DNA of 21,816 nucleotides from a virus. The first letter of the stretch is position 1; each line of letters starts with the position of its first letter. The DNA is taken from the IMG/VR virus record IMGVR_UViG_3300032284_000210, positions 1 through 21,816 of that record, one strand, 5' to 3'. The notes beneath the pieces were generated by a model. That model did not search any database. It saw nothing but the letters and a program-made list of their open reading frames with translations, and had not been told where the DNA came from. A program made the position numbers and the translations under genes. Shown one piece after another: positions 1 through 7,885 of the stretch.

Positions 1-430
1 ATGATACTGCATCGCCACCAGCGTATGTATTGCTGAATGCTCTGTTGTATACGTTAGCTGCAACGTTTTCTTTAGTTTGTCTAAATGACATAGCTAAAGC
101 TGCTGCACGTTTACGTGATACTGATTCATACAAGTTGTCATCTAACTCTTCTTTAGTTACAATGTAACCAAGAGCGTAAGCAACGTGTGTGTATCGTGTT
201 GTGAAGCCTTGTACTTCTGAATCGTACTGAACACCAGCACCTTCAGATTTAACTGGAGCTAAACCGAAACCAGTTAATTGTACGTCTTCTTCATAGTTTT
301 GTGATGAAGTTTCTGAATCGAAAAGATCAGTATATTCTACTGCATGCTCATCGTAAACTTGACCCCACCATTGTTTGATCCCTGGCCATAAAGCCTTAGG
401 ATGTGATGCTGTGGTAATTAAACCCGCCAT
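1..430 (-). CDS. Major capsid protein, N-terminal part (cut by window edge)
   Basis: This minus-strand frame opens at an ATG at 430 and stays open to base 1, giving about 143 residues, so the C-terminal part is missing. A clear AGGAG sits 8 bases upstream. The protein begins MAGLITTASHPKALWPG and continues with a Trp-rich helix, an acidic stretch and VAYALGYIVTKEELDDN. This is typical of the N-terminus of major capsid proteins of podovirus-like phages, which form the icosahedral shell. It is the last gene here of the leftward packaging/head operon, downstream of portal and scaffold genes, which is the usual order. The family call rests on residue pattern and position. The HK97-fold core lies outside the window. 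Confidence 0.8.
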   Translation of the reverse strand, partial: MAGLITTASHPKALWPGIKQWWGQVYDEHAVEYTDLFDSETSSQNYEEDVQLTGFGLAPVKSEGAGVQYDSEVQGFTTRYTHVAYALGYIVTKEELDDNLYESVSRKRAAALAMSFRQTKENVAANVYNRAFSNTYAGGDAVS

Positions 431-449
431 TTTAGATCTCCTTTAATTA

Positions 450-1073
450 TTAAACGCCAGTACGGCCAGTTGCTTGACCGATGTAAGCATGAACGTTCCA
501 ACGAACTACGAGTTCACAATAAGCACCTAACGCATTATCAGGACGTGTATTAATACCCACGATTTGTAATGGTAAGCTGTTTGTTGTTGCTGGACCAGTA
601 GCTACTGTGTTAGAATATGGAGCACCATTTCCTAAAGTAGTTTGGTTAGCTGTGATAGATACGTTTACGTTATTGTTTAAGTTAGATGCAGCCCAAACAG
701 TTGAATCACCTTGTACAGTGAAATAAGTCATTGGATCTGTAACAACATATAGATAATGTGCACCTGCGTTTAATGGAAGGTAAGTTTTCTCTAATGAGAG
801 TGAGTTACCAACTAATGAAGTACCAGGATCAGCAACACGAATACCAACGATTACACCTACTGGTAAACTGTTAGCTGCTACTGTACCTGACCATTTTGTT
901 ACGTATGGTGTGCCTAAAGCGTCACCACCTGCTGCTGCCATAACGATATCACCGATAGCATAAGTGTTTGAAGCATCACTCGCAACCGCGAATAATGTAG
1001 CACCTGCTGACCATGGTGAACCGTCAGTGTTTTGTACTGGGCTTAGGCCCTTAGGACGATTGATGTTCGCCAT
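450..1073 (-). CDS. Probable head-associated structural protein, 207 aa
   Basis: I do not recognise this protein by family. It is 207 aa, rich in Ala, Thr, Asn, Val and Gly, with no long helices or coiled coil evident and no membrane segment. The composition, with alternating small and beta-prone residues (for example GVIVGIRVADPGTSLVG), suggests a beta-rich particle protein. It lies between the scaffold-like gene and the major capsid gene, 19 bp from the latter, and has a strong AGGAG ribosome site. A capsid decoration or head-stabilising protein is the most natural guess. It could equally be a minor head protein. The position in a late operon is seen; the role is inferred. Confidence 0.55.
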   Translation of the reverse strand: MANINRPKGLSPVQNTDGSPWSAGATLFAVASDASNTYAIGDIVMAAAGGDALGTPYVTKWSGTVAANSLPVGVIVGIRVADPGTSLVGNSLSLEKTYLPLNAGAHYLYVVTDPMTYFTVQGDSTVWAASNLNNNVNVSITANQTTLGNGAPYSNTVATGPATTNSLPLQIVGINTRPDNALGAYCELVVRWNVHAYIGQATGRTGV

Positions 1074-1096
1074 TTAAAACTCCTTTGGTTGTTAAT

Positions 1097-1597
1097 TTAA
1101 GTTTTATAATTGATGCCTTCACGAGGAGCATAGAAGCCCTCTGCTGAAGTACCATCCTTAGTATTCTTACCTTTACGGATAGCCTCATCAATTAAGTTGT
1201 TTTTAGATTGTAGTACTGCTTGGTCTTCTTCAAACCACTCTTGCTTAATCTTCATCAAGTAGCAATATAAAGGACCACCATCGGCAGTTCTTCCTACAAG
1301 CCATCTTACCTTATCTCCAAGATCTGTGTTACGAGATACTACGTTCTCTTTAACACCACCTACTTCCTCAGGAGTAACAAACTCATAACCGCCATCTAGG
1401 GCATCTGCAATCCTACCGTTTTCATCGTTGAAACCATGAAGGTGATAACCCTCAATGGTGTAGTTTACAGATAGTTTTCCTTGCGTACCGTTAAAGACGT
1501 TTCTTTTACGTTCTTGCGAAGGTCTTTCAGAATTGTTACGAACTTGCTTCTCTAATGCTTTCTCTTTCTTTTCTTCTATTGTTGTTGCTGTTGGCAT
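1097..1597 (-). CDS. Hypothetical head-module protein, 166 aa
   Basis: This 166-aa protein has a very charged N-terminus (Lys/Glu/Arg-rich, residues 8-35) likely to be helical or disordered. A more ordered middle follows (YTIEGYHLHGFNDENGRIADALDGGYEFVTPEEV) and then a C-terminal tail rich in Lys and Gly. The start at 1597 is supported by AGGAG 6 bases upstream. It sits between the scaffold-like gene (10 bp gap) and the 207-aa structural gene. The order scaffold, small protein, capsid recurs in podovirus head modules, so a role in capsid assembly or as a minor virion protein is plausible. I see no catalytic motif and cannot name the family. Confidence 0.6.
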   Translation of the reverse strand: MPTATTIEEKKEKALEKQVRNNSERPSQERKRNVFNGTQGKLSVNYTIEGYHLHGFNDENGRIADALDGGYEFVTPEEVGGVKENVVSRNTDLGDKVRWLVGRTADGGPLYCYLMKIKQEWFEEDQAVLQSKNNLIDEAIRKGKNTKDGTSAEGFYAPREGINYKT

Positions 1598-1607
1598 ATC
1601 TTTCTCC

Positions 1608-2450
1608 TTATTCCCAGTCGTAATTATCTACATACTCTTGTTTAGTTTTGAATAAACCTTGTTTAACAAACTTGTCACAAGCCGCTTTTGCTTCAGGTGG
1701 TAAATTGTCATAAGACTTCTTACCACTACTTCCACCCGCTCTTACATTCCCAGTTGAATCAACTGCACTTCCCCTAGCTTTCTTCAAAGCTGTTTTAGTA
1801 GGAAAGTATTCTGCAATACGTTCATCCAACTTATCTAGGAACGCACGACCAGAAAGGTGAGGGAATTGTTTTCTAACAGTTGCACCCAATCCGTTTGACA
1901 CATCTGTCATTTCCATATCTTGACCAAACCAGGGATTTCTACCTAGCCAATCTTGGATATCTGGATCCGTTTGGACTTGAGGAGTTACTTGTTGTGGAGG
2001 AGGAGCTTTCGCTTCTTCTTTCGCTTCTCGTTGTGCATCTTTCAATTCGTCTAAACGATCATCTAATTGTACAACTAGATCACCGTTACCTTCTGCAATG
2101 GCTTCTTTTTTCTGGGTCTTTAATGAAGCTATTTCTGTTTGGAGTTCAGCTTGTTTACGTTCATAAGCTTCCTTTTGAAACTTCTTGAACTCTTCAACTG
2201 ATGCTTTAATGTCATCAATCTCTTTAGCCTTCTCATCTAACTTCTTCATTAAGAGTTCATTGTTCTTACGTAAGATAGGATTGATTTCCTTACCACGTTT
2301 AACAAAGGTATCAGCATCTACCCATTCGGTTTCTGATCCTCTAAACTCTTCCTTAGGTACCCACCCAAAGATCCTTGCTTCCTTCTCAACAGCTTCATTC
2401 ACCTGCTGGTCGGGGGCTTCTTGCGTTTGTACTTCTTGTTCGTCGCTCAT
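1608..2450 (-). CDS. Capsid scaffolding-like protein
   Basis: The 280-aa product is highly charged and mostly helical. It has an acidic start (MSDEQEVQTQEAPDQQ), then ARIFGWVPKEEFRG, a segment common at the N-termini of phage scaffold proteins. A long coiled coil of Glu/Lys/Gln runs from about residue 60 to 148, followed by a proline break (APPPQQ) and a C-terminal helical domain ending in a basic stretch and YVDNYDWE. Scaffolding proteins guide assembly of the procapsid around the portal and are then removed. Size, coiled coil, basic C-terminal region and position between portal and capsid genes all fit. The ribosome site is weak (GAGAAAG) and starts just after the upstream stop, so translational coupling is likely. 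Confidence 0.75.
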   Translation of the reverse strand: MSDEQEVQTQEAPDQQVNEAVEKEARIFGWVPKEEFRGSETEWVDADTFVKRGKEINPILRKNNELLMKKLDEKAKEIDDIKASVEEFKKFQKEAYERKQAELQTEIASLKTQKKEAIAEGNGDLVVQLDDRLDELKDAQREAKEEAKAPPPQQVTPQVQTDPDIQDWLGRNPWFGQDMEMTDVSNGLGATVRKQFPHLSGRAFLDKLDERIAEYFPTKTALKKARGSAVDSTGNVRAGGSSGKKSYDNLPPEAKAACDKFVKQGLFKTKQEYVDNYDWE

Positions 2451-2452
2451 GT

Positions 2453-2779
2453 TTAATCTTTCTCGTGTGTTGCCACAACGTCTAAATCGTTAATCACTCT
2501 ATACTCTTTACCATCTTTAGTCTCTTCACCTTTATAGATAAGTCCTGAGTATTTACCAAAGGTAATGAAGTCTCCAACTTTACACCATGGATCTTTTTGA
2601 TCCGCATAAGCTGTTGTACCCATTGCTACCACTGTACCACGGATTTGAGCTAACTGCTCTCTATCCTTTTGTTGACCCACAGATATGATAATACCACTTT
2701 CGGATACTTCTTCTACTTCCTCAGGTAATACTAACAACCTATGTCCTACTGGGTTAATCCCACTAGTATTTGTTGTCAT
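2453..2779 (-). CDS. GroES-like co-chaperonin (Cpn10 family)
   Basis: The 108-aa protein has the GroES layout. There is an N-terminal strand with INPVGHRLLVLPEE, a mobile-loop region with SGIIISVGQQ, then GTVVAMGTTAYADQKDPW, KVGDFITFGKYSG and a C-terminal EYRVINDLDVVATHE. GroES caps the host GroEL ring. Some phages bring their own co-chaperonin (T4 gp31 is the known case) to fold capsid protein. Its place between the 78-aa gene and the scaffold gene, two genes before the capsid genes, fits a role in capsid folding. AGGAG precedes the ATG, and the start overlaps the end of the upstream gene by 17 bp. Family recognition is strong; use with host GroEL is inferred. Confidence 0.88.
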   Translation of the reverse strand: MTTNTSGINPVGHRLLVLPEEVEEVSESGIIISVGQQKDREQLAQIRGTVVAMGTTAYADQKDPWCKVGDFITFGKYSGLIYKGEETKDGKEYRVINDLDVVATHEKD

Positions 2780-2999
2780 CTCTTGCTCCTTGAACTAAAT
2801 CTTCATAACTAACATTGTTAATTTGAAGAATTGCGTTACATCTACCTCTAACCTCGTCTTGATCTTCGCGGGGGATCCCTCCTCTGCAAAGCTCTTCTTT
2901 CATAAACTCTCTATCGTTGTTGAGGGCCTTGAAGAACGCTTTGGTTACCGGGTTGGCTATCCATTCCTGGTACTCCTGCTCCGTCACTACTATTGCCAT
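2763..2999 (-). CDS. Hypothetical protein, 78 aa
   Basis: This 78-aa soluble, mostly helical and acidic protein (MAIVVTEQEYQEWIANP, then NDREFMKEELCRGG) has no membrane segment or known motif. A good GGGAG site lies 7 bases before the ATG at 2999. It overlaps the end of the portal gene by 89 bp and the start of the GroES-like gene by 17 bp. Overlap on both sides is the compact packing seen elsewhere in this operon. Small genes of this kind are common directly after the portal. Function unknown. Confidence 0.65.
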   Translation of the reverse strand: MAIVVTEQEYQEWIANPVTKAFFKALNNDREFMKEELCRGGIPREDQDEVRGRCNAILQINNVSYEDLVQGARDDNKY

Positions 3000-4980
3000 C
3001 TGCTTCTCCCATAGTTTCTTTCATTAACTCAAGAGAACGTAAGATACCTTCTTGGTGAGCTTTAGCAGCTCCTATCTGTGCTTCTAATAAAGCAATTTGA
3101 TGACCTTCTTTTACTCCACCAGCTTGCTCTATTGCTAGTAATGCTTCTGCTTCAAGTTTAACTATCTTCGCTCTATTTAACTCAGCTTCAAGACTTAGTT
3201 TACCCATAGCAATCTTCATTCTAGATTCACTATCAGCTTGCTTAGCTTGAGCTTTAATTTGTTCTACCATAACTTTAGGATTAGGCTGTGGTTGAACAGC
3301 ATTAGGTCCTTTAGGATTAGGTAGAACTTCTTCTATGTTAGTTATCTTCATTGCATCAAGATATCTAACTAAAACATTATACATATTAAATCCTGGTACA
3401 GACGTTGCTGTTTGTAATAGTGTTTGTGCTTGCATAATTCTTTGTGTATCAGTAACTACATGTGGATCAGCTGCTGGACGTAGCATATCTGGATTCATTG
3501 TGTAATCAGCTGCTAATACGGTACCTGTAGCATACTTATGTTCTTGCTCTAAATAAAGTTGATTAAGTCTATATAACTTACGGAACTCTTCTTTAAGTGA
3601 TTTGTGAATACGTTTAAAGATACCAGCAAATACTTTCATACCTTGTTCAGCCATTGTTTGAGCTGTTTGTGCTGGGGTATTCTGACCAACATTCTCACCA
3701 GTCATAATGTCTGTAGCACCAACAATACGTTCACCGTAGTTAACGAGTGTTGTAAGTAATGTATATAATACTTGTGATGGTTCTCTTACTGGAAGAGGTA
3801 CAATACCCTTAGCAAGATCATCTCCTGTAGAATCAACGTGCTTCCACTCCAGAGGAGCAAAGTTATAATTCCCACCACGAATTTTAATACCGCGGGACAA
3901 GAAGCCTCCAGCAGTCGTAGCCATAGTACCGGCATCAATAAGCTGATTGATAATGGTATTAATAGATTCATTTAATGGTCCTAATAAAATACCAAAACCT
4001 ATATCATAGAAACCACCATCAGGTGATGGAATAAATGAATACTTAGTAAAATAAGATTCAGGTTTGATATTGATGATTTCATCTTTATCGTTACGTTTAA
4101 TAGATTCTTCAAAGTAATTAGCTACAATACGAACTACCTTACGTGTCTCTCTATGAACTGTAATAATGTATGGCTCTTTAAAACCATCACCATCTAAGTC
4201 TTCCCAACGATGTTGTTCTAAGAATTCATATGGAGTAGCAGGATCATATGTAGGTTGATCAACTCCTTGAGCTCTATTTTGGGTATTAGTTAAGTCGTCT
4301 TGTGGTATTACTTGAGCAGTAGACAGGTCTACGTCAAGCCATATACCTCTACGTTGTCTAGCTAATACATCATTCTTTGATAAATACAACACATGAGTTT
4401 GTCTTGTACAATCTCTAAGGTTCTTTGTCCAATATGAAACAACAAAGTCTTTAGCTAAAATGTTCTCTGATACAGGATGATCACAATTAAAGTCCCAATG
4501 AGTCTTCTTAAATGCACATCCAACAATAGGCACTGTAATAAGTACCTTATCCATTTCTGATTCCCAGTTCTCATCTTCTTCTAGAACTTGGTAAGACATG
4601 TGGTTTTCTACACGACGTCTCTTCATAACAAGATCTTGGTCTTGTTCTTGAATACCGTCAATACCCATCTTAACAATCTTGCTAGATGGAATTAATGCTG
4701 GGTATGCTCTACTATGGAATTGTAAAGCTGCCATTGTTACTAATGGGAACTTAACATTAGAAGCACCAGACCAAGGGAATGATTTAGTTTCTGATACTTG
4801 AAGGGCAAGCTTCATAGCATCTTCTACACGTTTTTCCCATTGACTTCTTGAGTTCTTATCAATGTCAAACTCTTGAGCTACCTTAGAACCAATTGTAGTA
4901 AGAGATGCTTCATCTAACATATCAGCAATGTTAGGTGATGCTACTAAGTCTTCTATTTTAATAGATACGTCGAGTTCCAT
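2911..4980 (-). CDS. Portal protein
   Basis: The 689-aa product matches large podovirus portal proteins in size and features. The N-terminus contains KSFPWSGASNVKFPLVTMAA and RAYPALIPSS, and the centre contains FIPSPDGGFYDIGFGILLGP followed by INTIINQLIDAGTMA, typical of portal stem/clip regions. A helical C-terminal third (residues about 560-650) is rich in Gln, Ala, Glu and Lys. The portal is the ring at the capsid vertex through which terminase packs DNA and to which the tail attaches. It starts directly after the terminase stop (TAAATG junction, with AGGAT upstream). The C-terminal tail is low-complexity (Gly/Gln/Ser/Pro) and overlaps the next gene. Confidence 0.88.
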   Translation of the reverse strand: MELDVSIKIEDLVASPNIADMLDEASLTTIGSKVAQEFDIDKNSRSQWEKRVEDAMKLALQVSETKSFPWSGASNVKFPLVTMAALQFHSRAYPALIPSSKIVKMGIDGIQEQDQDLVMKRRRVENHMSYQVLEEDENWESEMDKVLITVPIVGCAFKKTHWDFNCDHPVSENILAKDFVVSYWTKNLRDCTRQTHVLYLSKNDVLARQRRGIWLDVDLSTAQVIPQDDLTNTQNRAQGVDQPTYDPATPYEFLEQHRWEDLDGDGFKEPYIITVHRETRKVVRIVANYFEESIKRNDKDEIINIKPESYFTKYSFIPSPDGGFYDIGFGILLGPLNESINTIINQLIDAGTMATTAGGFLSRGIKIRGGNYNFAPLEWKHVDSTGDDLAKGIVPLPVREPSQVLYTLLTTLVNYGERIVGATDIMTGENVGQNTPAQTAQTMAEQGMKVFAGIFKRIHKSLKEEFRKLYRLNQLYLEQEHKYATGTVLAADYTMNPDMLRPAADPHVVTDTQRIMQAQTLLQTATSVPGFNMYNVLVRYLDAMKITNIEEVLPNPKGPNAVQPQPNPKVMVEQIKAQAKQADSESRMKIAMGKLSLEAELNRAKIVKLEAEALLAIEQAGGVKEGHQIALLEAQIGAAKAHQEGILRSLELMKETMGEADGNSSDGAGVPGMDSQPGNQSVLQGPQQR

Positions 4981-6492
4981 TTAATATCCTGTTATTTGTG
5001 AACGTCCATCATGTTTAGATTGGCTACGTGCCATTTGATAATCTTCTTCATAATCCTCTTCAGGAGAATTAGCTGATTGTACTTGGTCTACTACAAGACC
5101 TAACCAACTTAATGCATCTACTTGGTCATCATGTCTAGCTTTAGGGAAACGAACCATTTCCTCTTCTAGGTCTGGATACCAAGCAGCAGATTTATCAAAC
5201 TTAACACCACCTGCTTTAAATCTTGCTTGAAAGCTTCTTGCTCTTGATTGCTTATCTTTTGTAGGAGTCATTGGGTAAAGACTCATATACATATCACGAG
5301 CTATTTGTTCTCGTCTTAGGATAGCACCAATTGCTTTCTCAATTGCACCCTTCTCTGTTACAAAGTAATAAGGGCTATATCTTTTCTGTACTGCAAACAT
5401 CTCATCGACAATCTCAAGAGCATCCCATCTGCCCCTGCGAATGTCTACGATATTCATAATACCATCTGAATCAATTCCGCCAATAGCAATGACAGTATAA
5501 TCGCTCCTGTCTCTTGTAGATATAGCGAAATCCACTGCAGCGTAATAAGTAAGTTTCTTTTCTTTAGTAGCGATTGCATCTAATGTAAACTTTGGTATCT
5601 CTATAAAATCAGTACGTTTAAAATATGATGTAGATTCATCAATAGGATAATTCAACATCTCCTGTGCATATACATCAGGCATACCTTGTTTGTTATAGTC
5701 TTCTTTAAGCTTCTTAAAATCAGAAGCAGTATATCTATCTGCCCAAAGTATCTGACTGTAATCTTCTGAGTGAGCTCTATATCGTATAGATCTCCACTCT
5801 ACATTTTTACGTGTTGAATAGGTTCTTAATGGTTCATGTTTAATATAATCTCCATCATACTCAGGAGGCATTAAACGATTTAATAATGAATCTAAATGTA
5901 GAATAGTTCCTACTACTCTAACTACACCATGCTTTGCCATAGAACGTAATAACGCAGCATAAAACCATCTTCTTAGTTTCTCACGTCTATCTTTAGAAGC
6001 AACTTGTTCGTCACCCTCTAAGTCATCACAGATAATTAAATCTGGTCGACGTTGATCCCATTTCAAACCCCGAACTCTTTGTTCGGCACCACGTACTAAA
6101 ACTCTAAACTGTTCACCATCTTGAAACTCTACAATGATATCTGTTTGTGAATCTTTAACCAAAGACTTAACTTGGAAAAGATTGATAAGATCATCATTGT
6201 TAATAAGCTCATCTTTAATATCACTGAGAAAGTTAATAGCTTGGTTCTCAGTATCTGAAACAATTAAAGCAAACTTTCTATCTCTAAATAAAAGAGCAGC
6301 GAGCAAGTAAGCATGAGTGATTGCAGTCGATTTACCGTGGCCACGGGGGGCTGCAATTGCTACCTGTTGATTATCGCTGCAACAGAGATCCCACCACTCC
6401 AAGTGGCACTGCGGAGTAGGGGTTGAACCGTCATATCGTTTTGCTAAACATGCCCCGGCAAAACCGTGGATCATGTCTGGTGTTAACTTCAT
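4981..6492 (-). CDS. Terminase large subunit
   Basis: The 503-aa protein is the packaging motor ATPase and headful or end-cutting nuclease. A Walker A motif APRGHGKS lies at residues 48-55 and a Walker B DLIICDDLE at 151-159. The C-terminal RNase H-like nuclease has its acidic residues in YYAAVDFAISTRDRSDY (D321), TEKGAIEKAIG (E380) and ARHDDQVDALSWL (D455-D459). Length is normal for the family. It is followed at once by the portal gene and preceded by an overlapping HNH-type gene, a common arrangement around terminases. The cutting mode (direct terminal repeats, cos or headful) cannot be told from this window. Confidence 0.95.
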   Translation of the reverse strand: MKLTPDMIHGFAGACLAKRYDGSTPTPQCHLEWWDLCCSDNQQVAIAAPRGHGKSTAITHAYLLAALLFRDRKFALIVSDTENQAINFLSDIKDELINNDDLINLFQVKSLVKDSQTDIIVEFQDGEQFRVLVRGAEQRVRGLKWDQRRPDLIICDDLEGDEQVASKDRREKLRRWFYAALLRSMAKHGVVRVVGTILHLDSLLNRLMPPEYDGDYIKHEPLRTYSTRKNVEWRSIRYRAHSEDYSQILWADRYTASDFKKLKEDYNKQGMPDVYAQEMLNYPIDESTSYFKRTDFIEIPKFTLDAIATKEKKLTYYAAVDFAISTRDRSDYTVIAIGGIDSDGIMNIVDIRRGRWDALEIVDEMFAVQKRYSPYYFVTEKGAIEKAIGAILRREQIARDMYMSLYPMTPTKDKQSRARSFQARFKAGGVKFDKSAAWYPDLEEEMVRFPKARHDDQVDALSWLGLVVDQVQSANSPEEDYEEDYQMARSQSKHDGRSQITGY

Positions 6493-6749
6493 TTCTTCTT
6501 GTTTTGCTTCTCACCGGGCTTATGACCATTATCTGATCTATTAGCACTACGGCTACGAACTTTAGTATTGCTAAGAGCTTTAGAACCTCCAGAACGTAAA
6601 GGTGTTTTATGATCTACATCTTTACCTGGTTGGCCTTTAGCACGGGCTGCTTTGTTACGAGCTGCACGATCTTTCTTTGCAGCTGGAGAAGCATGATGTG
6701 CTTTATATTCAGCTTTGTAATCTCTTTTGTAGTTAGGAGAACTAGGCAT
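6489..6749 (-). CDS. Small basic HNH-type protein
   Basis: The 86-aa, very Lys/Arg-rich product begins with NYKRDYKAEYKAHHASPAAKKDRAARNKAARA. It then has GKDVDHKTPLRSGGSKALSNTKVRSRSANRS, which follows the His/Asn pattern of a compact HNH nuclease core (DVDH, LSNTKV, ANRS). Proteins of exactly this size and layout are common beside phage terminases, and HNH proteins near terminases are known in some phages to assist DNA cleavage during packaging. It overlaps the start of the large terminase by 4 bp. It may be a nuclease or a DNA-binding remnant. Activity is not proven by sequence. Confidence 0.7.
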   Translation of the reverse strand: MPSSPNYKRDYKAEYKAHHASPAAKKDRAARNKAARAKGQPGKDVDHKTPLRSGGSKALSNTKVRSRSANRSDNGHKPGEKQNKKK

Positions 6750-6988
6750 TATTTACAACCCCATCTTGATCGAGCTGCTTTACCACGCTCACCTGTCCAG
6801 CTTTTACTACGAGCACAAAATGATTTGTGTCTAGGATTAGATGAATCTTTAGTAGGAGCTTTTAAATTAGAACCAGTAGCTTTATTATACTTAGCTCTAC
6901 CTTTAGCGGTAAGACCACTACCTGCTTTAACAGATAGTTTCTCACCACGTCCTACTGATAGATTAGGTCCCTTTTTACGTTCAGCCAT
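6749..6988 (-). CDS. Small basic conserved phage protein, 79 aa
   Basis: The 79-aa basic protein carries the string SGLTAKGRAKYNKATGSNLKAP and then HKSFCARSKSW. I recognise this pattern (GLTAKGRAKYN, GSNLKAP, KSFCAR) from many phage and metaviral genomes, where it sits near terminase genes, but no function is known to me. Residue composition suggests nucleic-acid binding. It shares one base with the next gene's start (6749) and follows a Lys-rich 56-aa gene by 4 bp. It is probably part of the packaging module. Confidence 0.7.
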   Translation of the reverse strand: MAERKKGPNLSVGRGEKLSVKAGSGLTAKGRAKYNKATGSNLKAPTKDSSNPRHKSFCARSKSWTGERGKAARSRWGCK

Positions 6989-6992
6989 TTTA

Positions 6993-7163
6993 TTAGCACT
7001 TAGCCTTTGATTTAGCTTTAGGTGCTTTAGCTTTCTTAGCTACAGACTCACCATCTGATTCATAAGGCATACGACCACCTTTTGGTCCTTTACCCATTGG
7101 TTGCTTACGTGCCTTAACAGTATCGTCTACCATCTTAGCTGTGATCTTTTTAGCTGCTGCCAT
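6993..7163 (-). CDS. Lys-rich microprotein, 56 aa
   Basis: This short gene starts at the ATG at 7163, with GGAG 7 bases upstream, and ends at the TAA at 6993-6995. It encodes 56 aa: MAAAKKITAKMVDDTV, a Gly/Lys segment (QPMGKGPKGGRMPY) and a C-terminal tail of Lys-Ala repeats ending in Cys. It overlaps the end of the small-terminase-like gene by 14 bp and is followed after 4 bp by another basic gene. The tail resembles histone-like or DNA-condensing tails, so DNA binding is a fair guess. No family is recognised. Confidence 0.65.
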   Translation of the reverse strand: MAAAKKITAKMVDDTVKARKQPMGKGPKGGRMPYESDGESVAKKAKAPKAKSKAKC

Positions 7164-7761
7164 TCTCTATCTCCTGTGTTGTTGGTAATTGTTCTACTTC
7201 CTTAGCACTTGCAAACTTCTCAAACTGTTCTGCAAGAAACTTAAGCCTATCATCGACACCTACTTTGTTAGTAATGCTAGTAGGCTCACCGCGTATAAGT
7301 TGTCGTCTGTTGACGAGGTTATTAAATAAATTAGAAAGGACTTTAGTGTCTATAGGCTTTCGAACAAGCTTAGACTTTCTAACATCCCAAAGGTAATCTC
7401 CGTTTGTAAGTCTCTCTTCAATCTCTCCAAGACTCTTATCTAGAACTGTGCTGATTCTTGAACCTAGCTTTTCGTTCTGTTCTACAAACACCTTCTTTTG
7501 AATTTCACTCCACCAGGGCTCTTCTTTCCACTGACGAATGTATTTGACTGGTACTTTTGTTAATCTAGAAACTTCATCTACATCACCATAGACACAGTAC
7601 ATTGTACAAGCATCTATTTTAGTTTGCTGGGGGAACCAGCTAGGATTGTGATGATCTGCTTTCAGTGGTCTCCCACGTCGAGGAGTAGTAGATATTTCTT
7701 GACCATCTAGAAAATACCCACTTGACACTTCTTCAGTTTTCTGTTCTAAATCTTCGCTCAT
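7150..7761 (-). CDS. Probable terminase small subunit (HTH DNA-binding protein)
   Basis: The 203-aa product has a basic AT-hook-like RRGRPLKA near residue 28. A helix-turn-helix follows (about 47-85: KIDACTMYCVYGDVDEVSRLTKVPVKYIRQW), then a helical middle and an acidic C-terminal tail. This is the layout of phage small terminase subunits, which bind the packaging site and hand DNA to the large subunit. It is the first packaging gene of the leftward operon, and the large terminase lies three genes downstream. No Shine-Dalgarno is visible before the ATG. Instead a consensus promoter puts the predicted RNA start at or next to the ATG. The alternative is a transcription factor of the same fold. 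Confidence 0.7.
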   Translation of the reverse strand: MSEDLEQKTEEVSSGYFLDGQEISTTPRRGRPLKADHHNPSWFPQQTKIDACTMYCVYGDVDEVSRLTKVPVKYIRQWKEEPWWSEIQKKVFVEQNEKLGSRISTVLDKSLGEIEERLTNGDYLWDVRKSKLVRKPIDTKVLSNLFNNLVNRRQLIRGEPTSITNKVGVDDRLKFLAEQFEKFASAKEVEQLPTTQEIENGSS

Positions 7762-7796
7762 GCTATAATTATAACATAAGCTTAAAGAAATGTCAA
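7761..7796 (-). promoter_or_regulatory. Consensus sigma-70 promoter for the leftward packaging/head operon
   Basis: Read on the minus strand, TTGACA (7796-7791) and TATAAT (7773-7768) are both perfect consensus hexamers separated by exactly 17 bases. Only six bases (TATAGC) lie between the -10 box and the ATG at 7761, so the expected RNA start falls on or beside the A of that ATG. The operon would thus begin with a leaderless or nearly leaderless message. A perfect match in both boxes at ideal spacing is very unlikely by chance, even in AT-rich DNA. Confidence 0.85.
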
Positions 7797-7813
7797 GCAG
7801 TATTTGAGGGAAA

Positions 7814-7885
7814 CTACTTATTCATAACGTACATTGTTACTTCAAAGCCAAAACGCATTTCAGTAGCTGCTGGTTTAGTCCACAT
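7814..7885 (-). CDS. pqqA: PqqA-like precursor peptide of pyrroloquinoline quinone (PQQ)
   Basis: An ATG at 7885 with AAAGGAG 6 bases upstream opens a 23-codon gene ending at TAG (7814-7816). The peptide begins MWTKPA and contains GFEVTMY at residues 13-19. This matches the short PqqA of proteobacteria in length, N-terminus and the E-V-T-M-Y core. In PQQ synthesis the radical-SAM enzyme PqqE, with carrier PqqD, cross-links the Glu and Tyr of this core, here E15 and Y19. Those two residues are then cut out and oxidised to PQQ, so one peptide is used per cofactor. No pqqB-E genes are present in the window, so host enzymes would have to process it. It lies between its own candidate promoter and the terminase operon promoter. 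The call rests on a short but highly specific pattern. Confidence 0.88.
   Translation of the reverse strand: MWTKPAATEMRFGFEVTMYVMNK

Noticed and set aside
1880-2493. Two plus-strand open frames opposite the scaffold-like gene
   Set aside because: They are shadows of the coiled-coil gene, with no ribosome sites on that strand.
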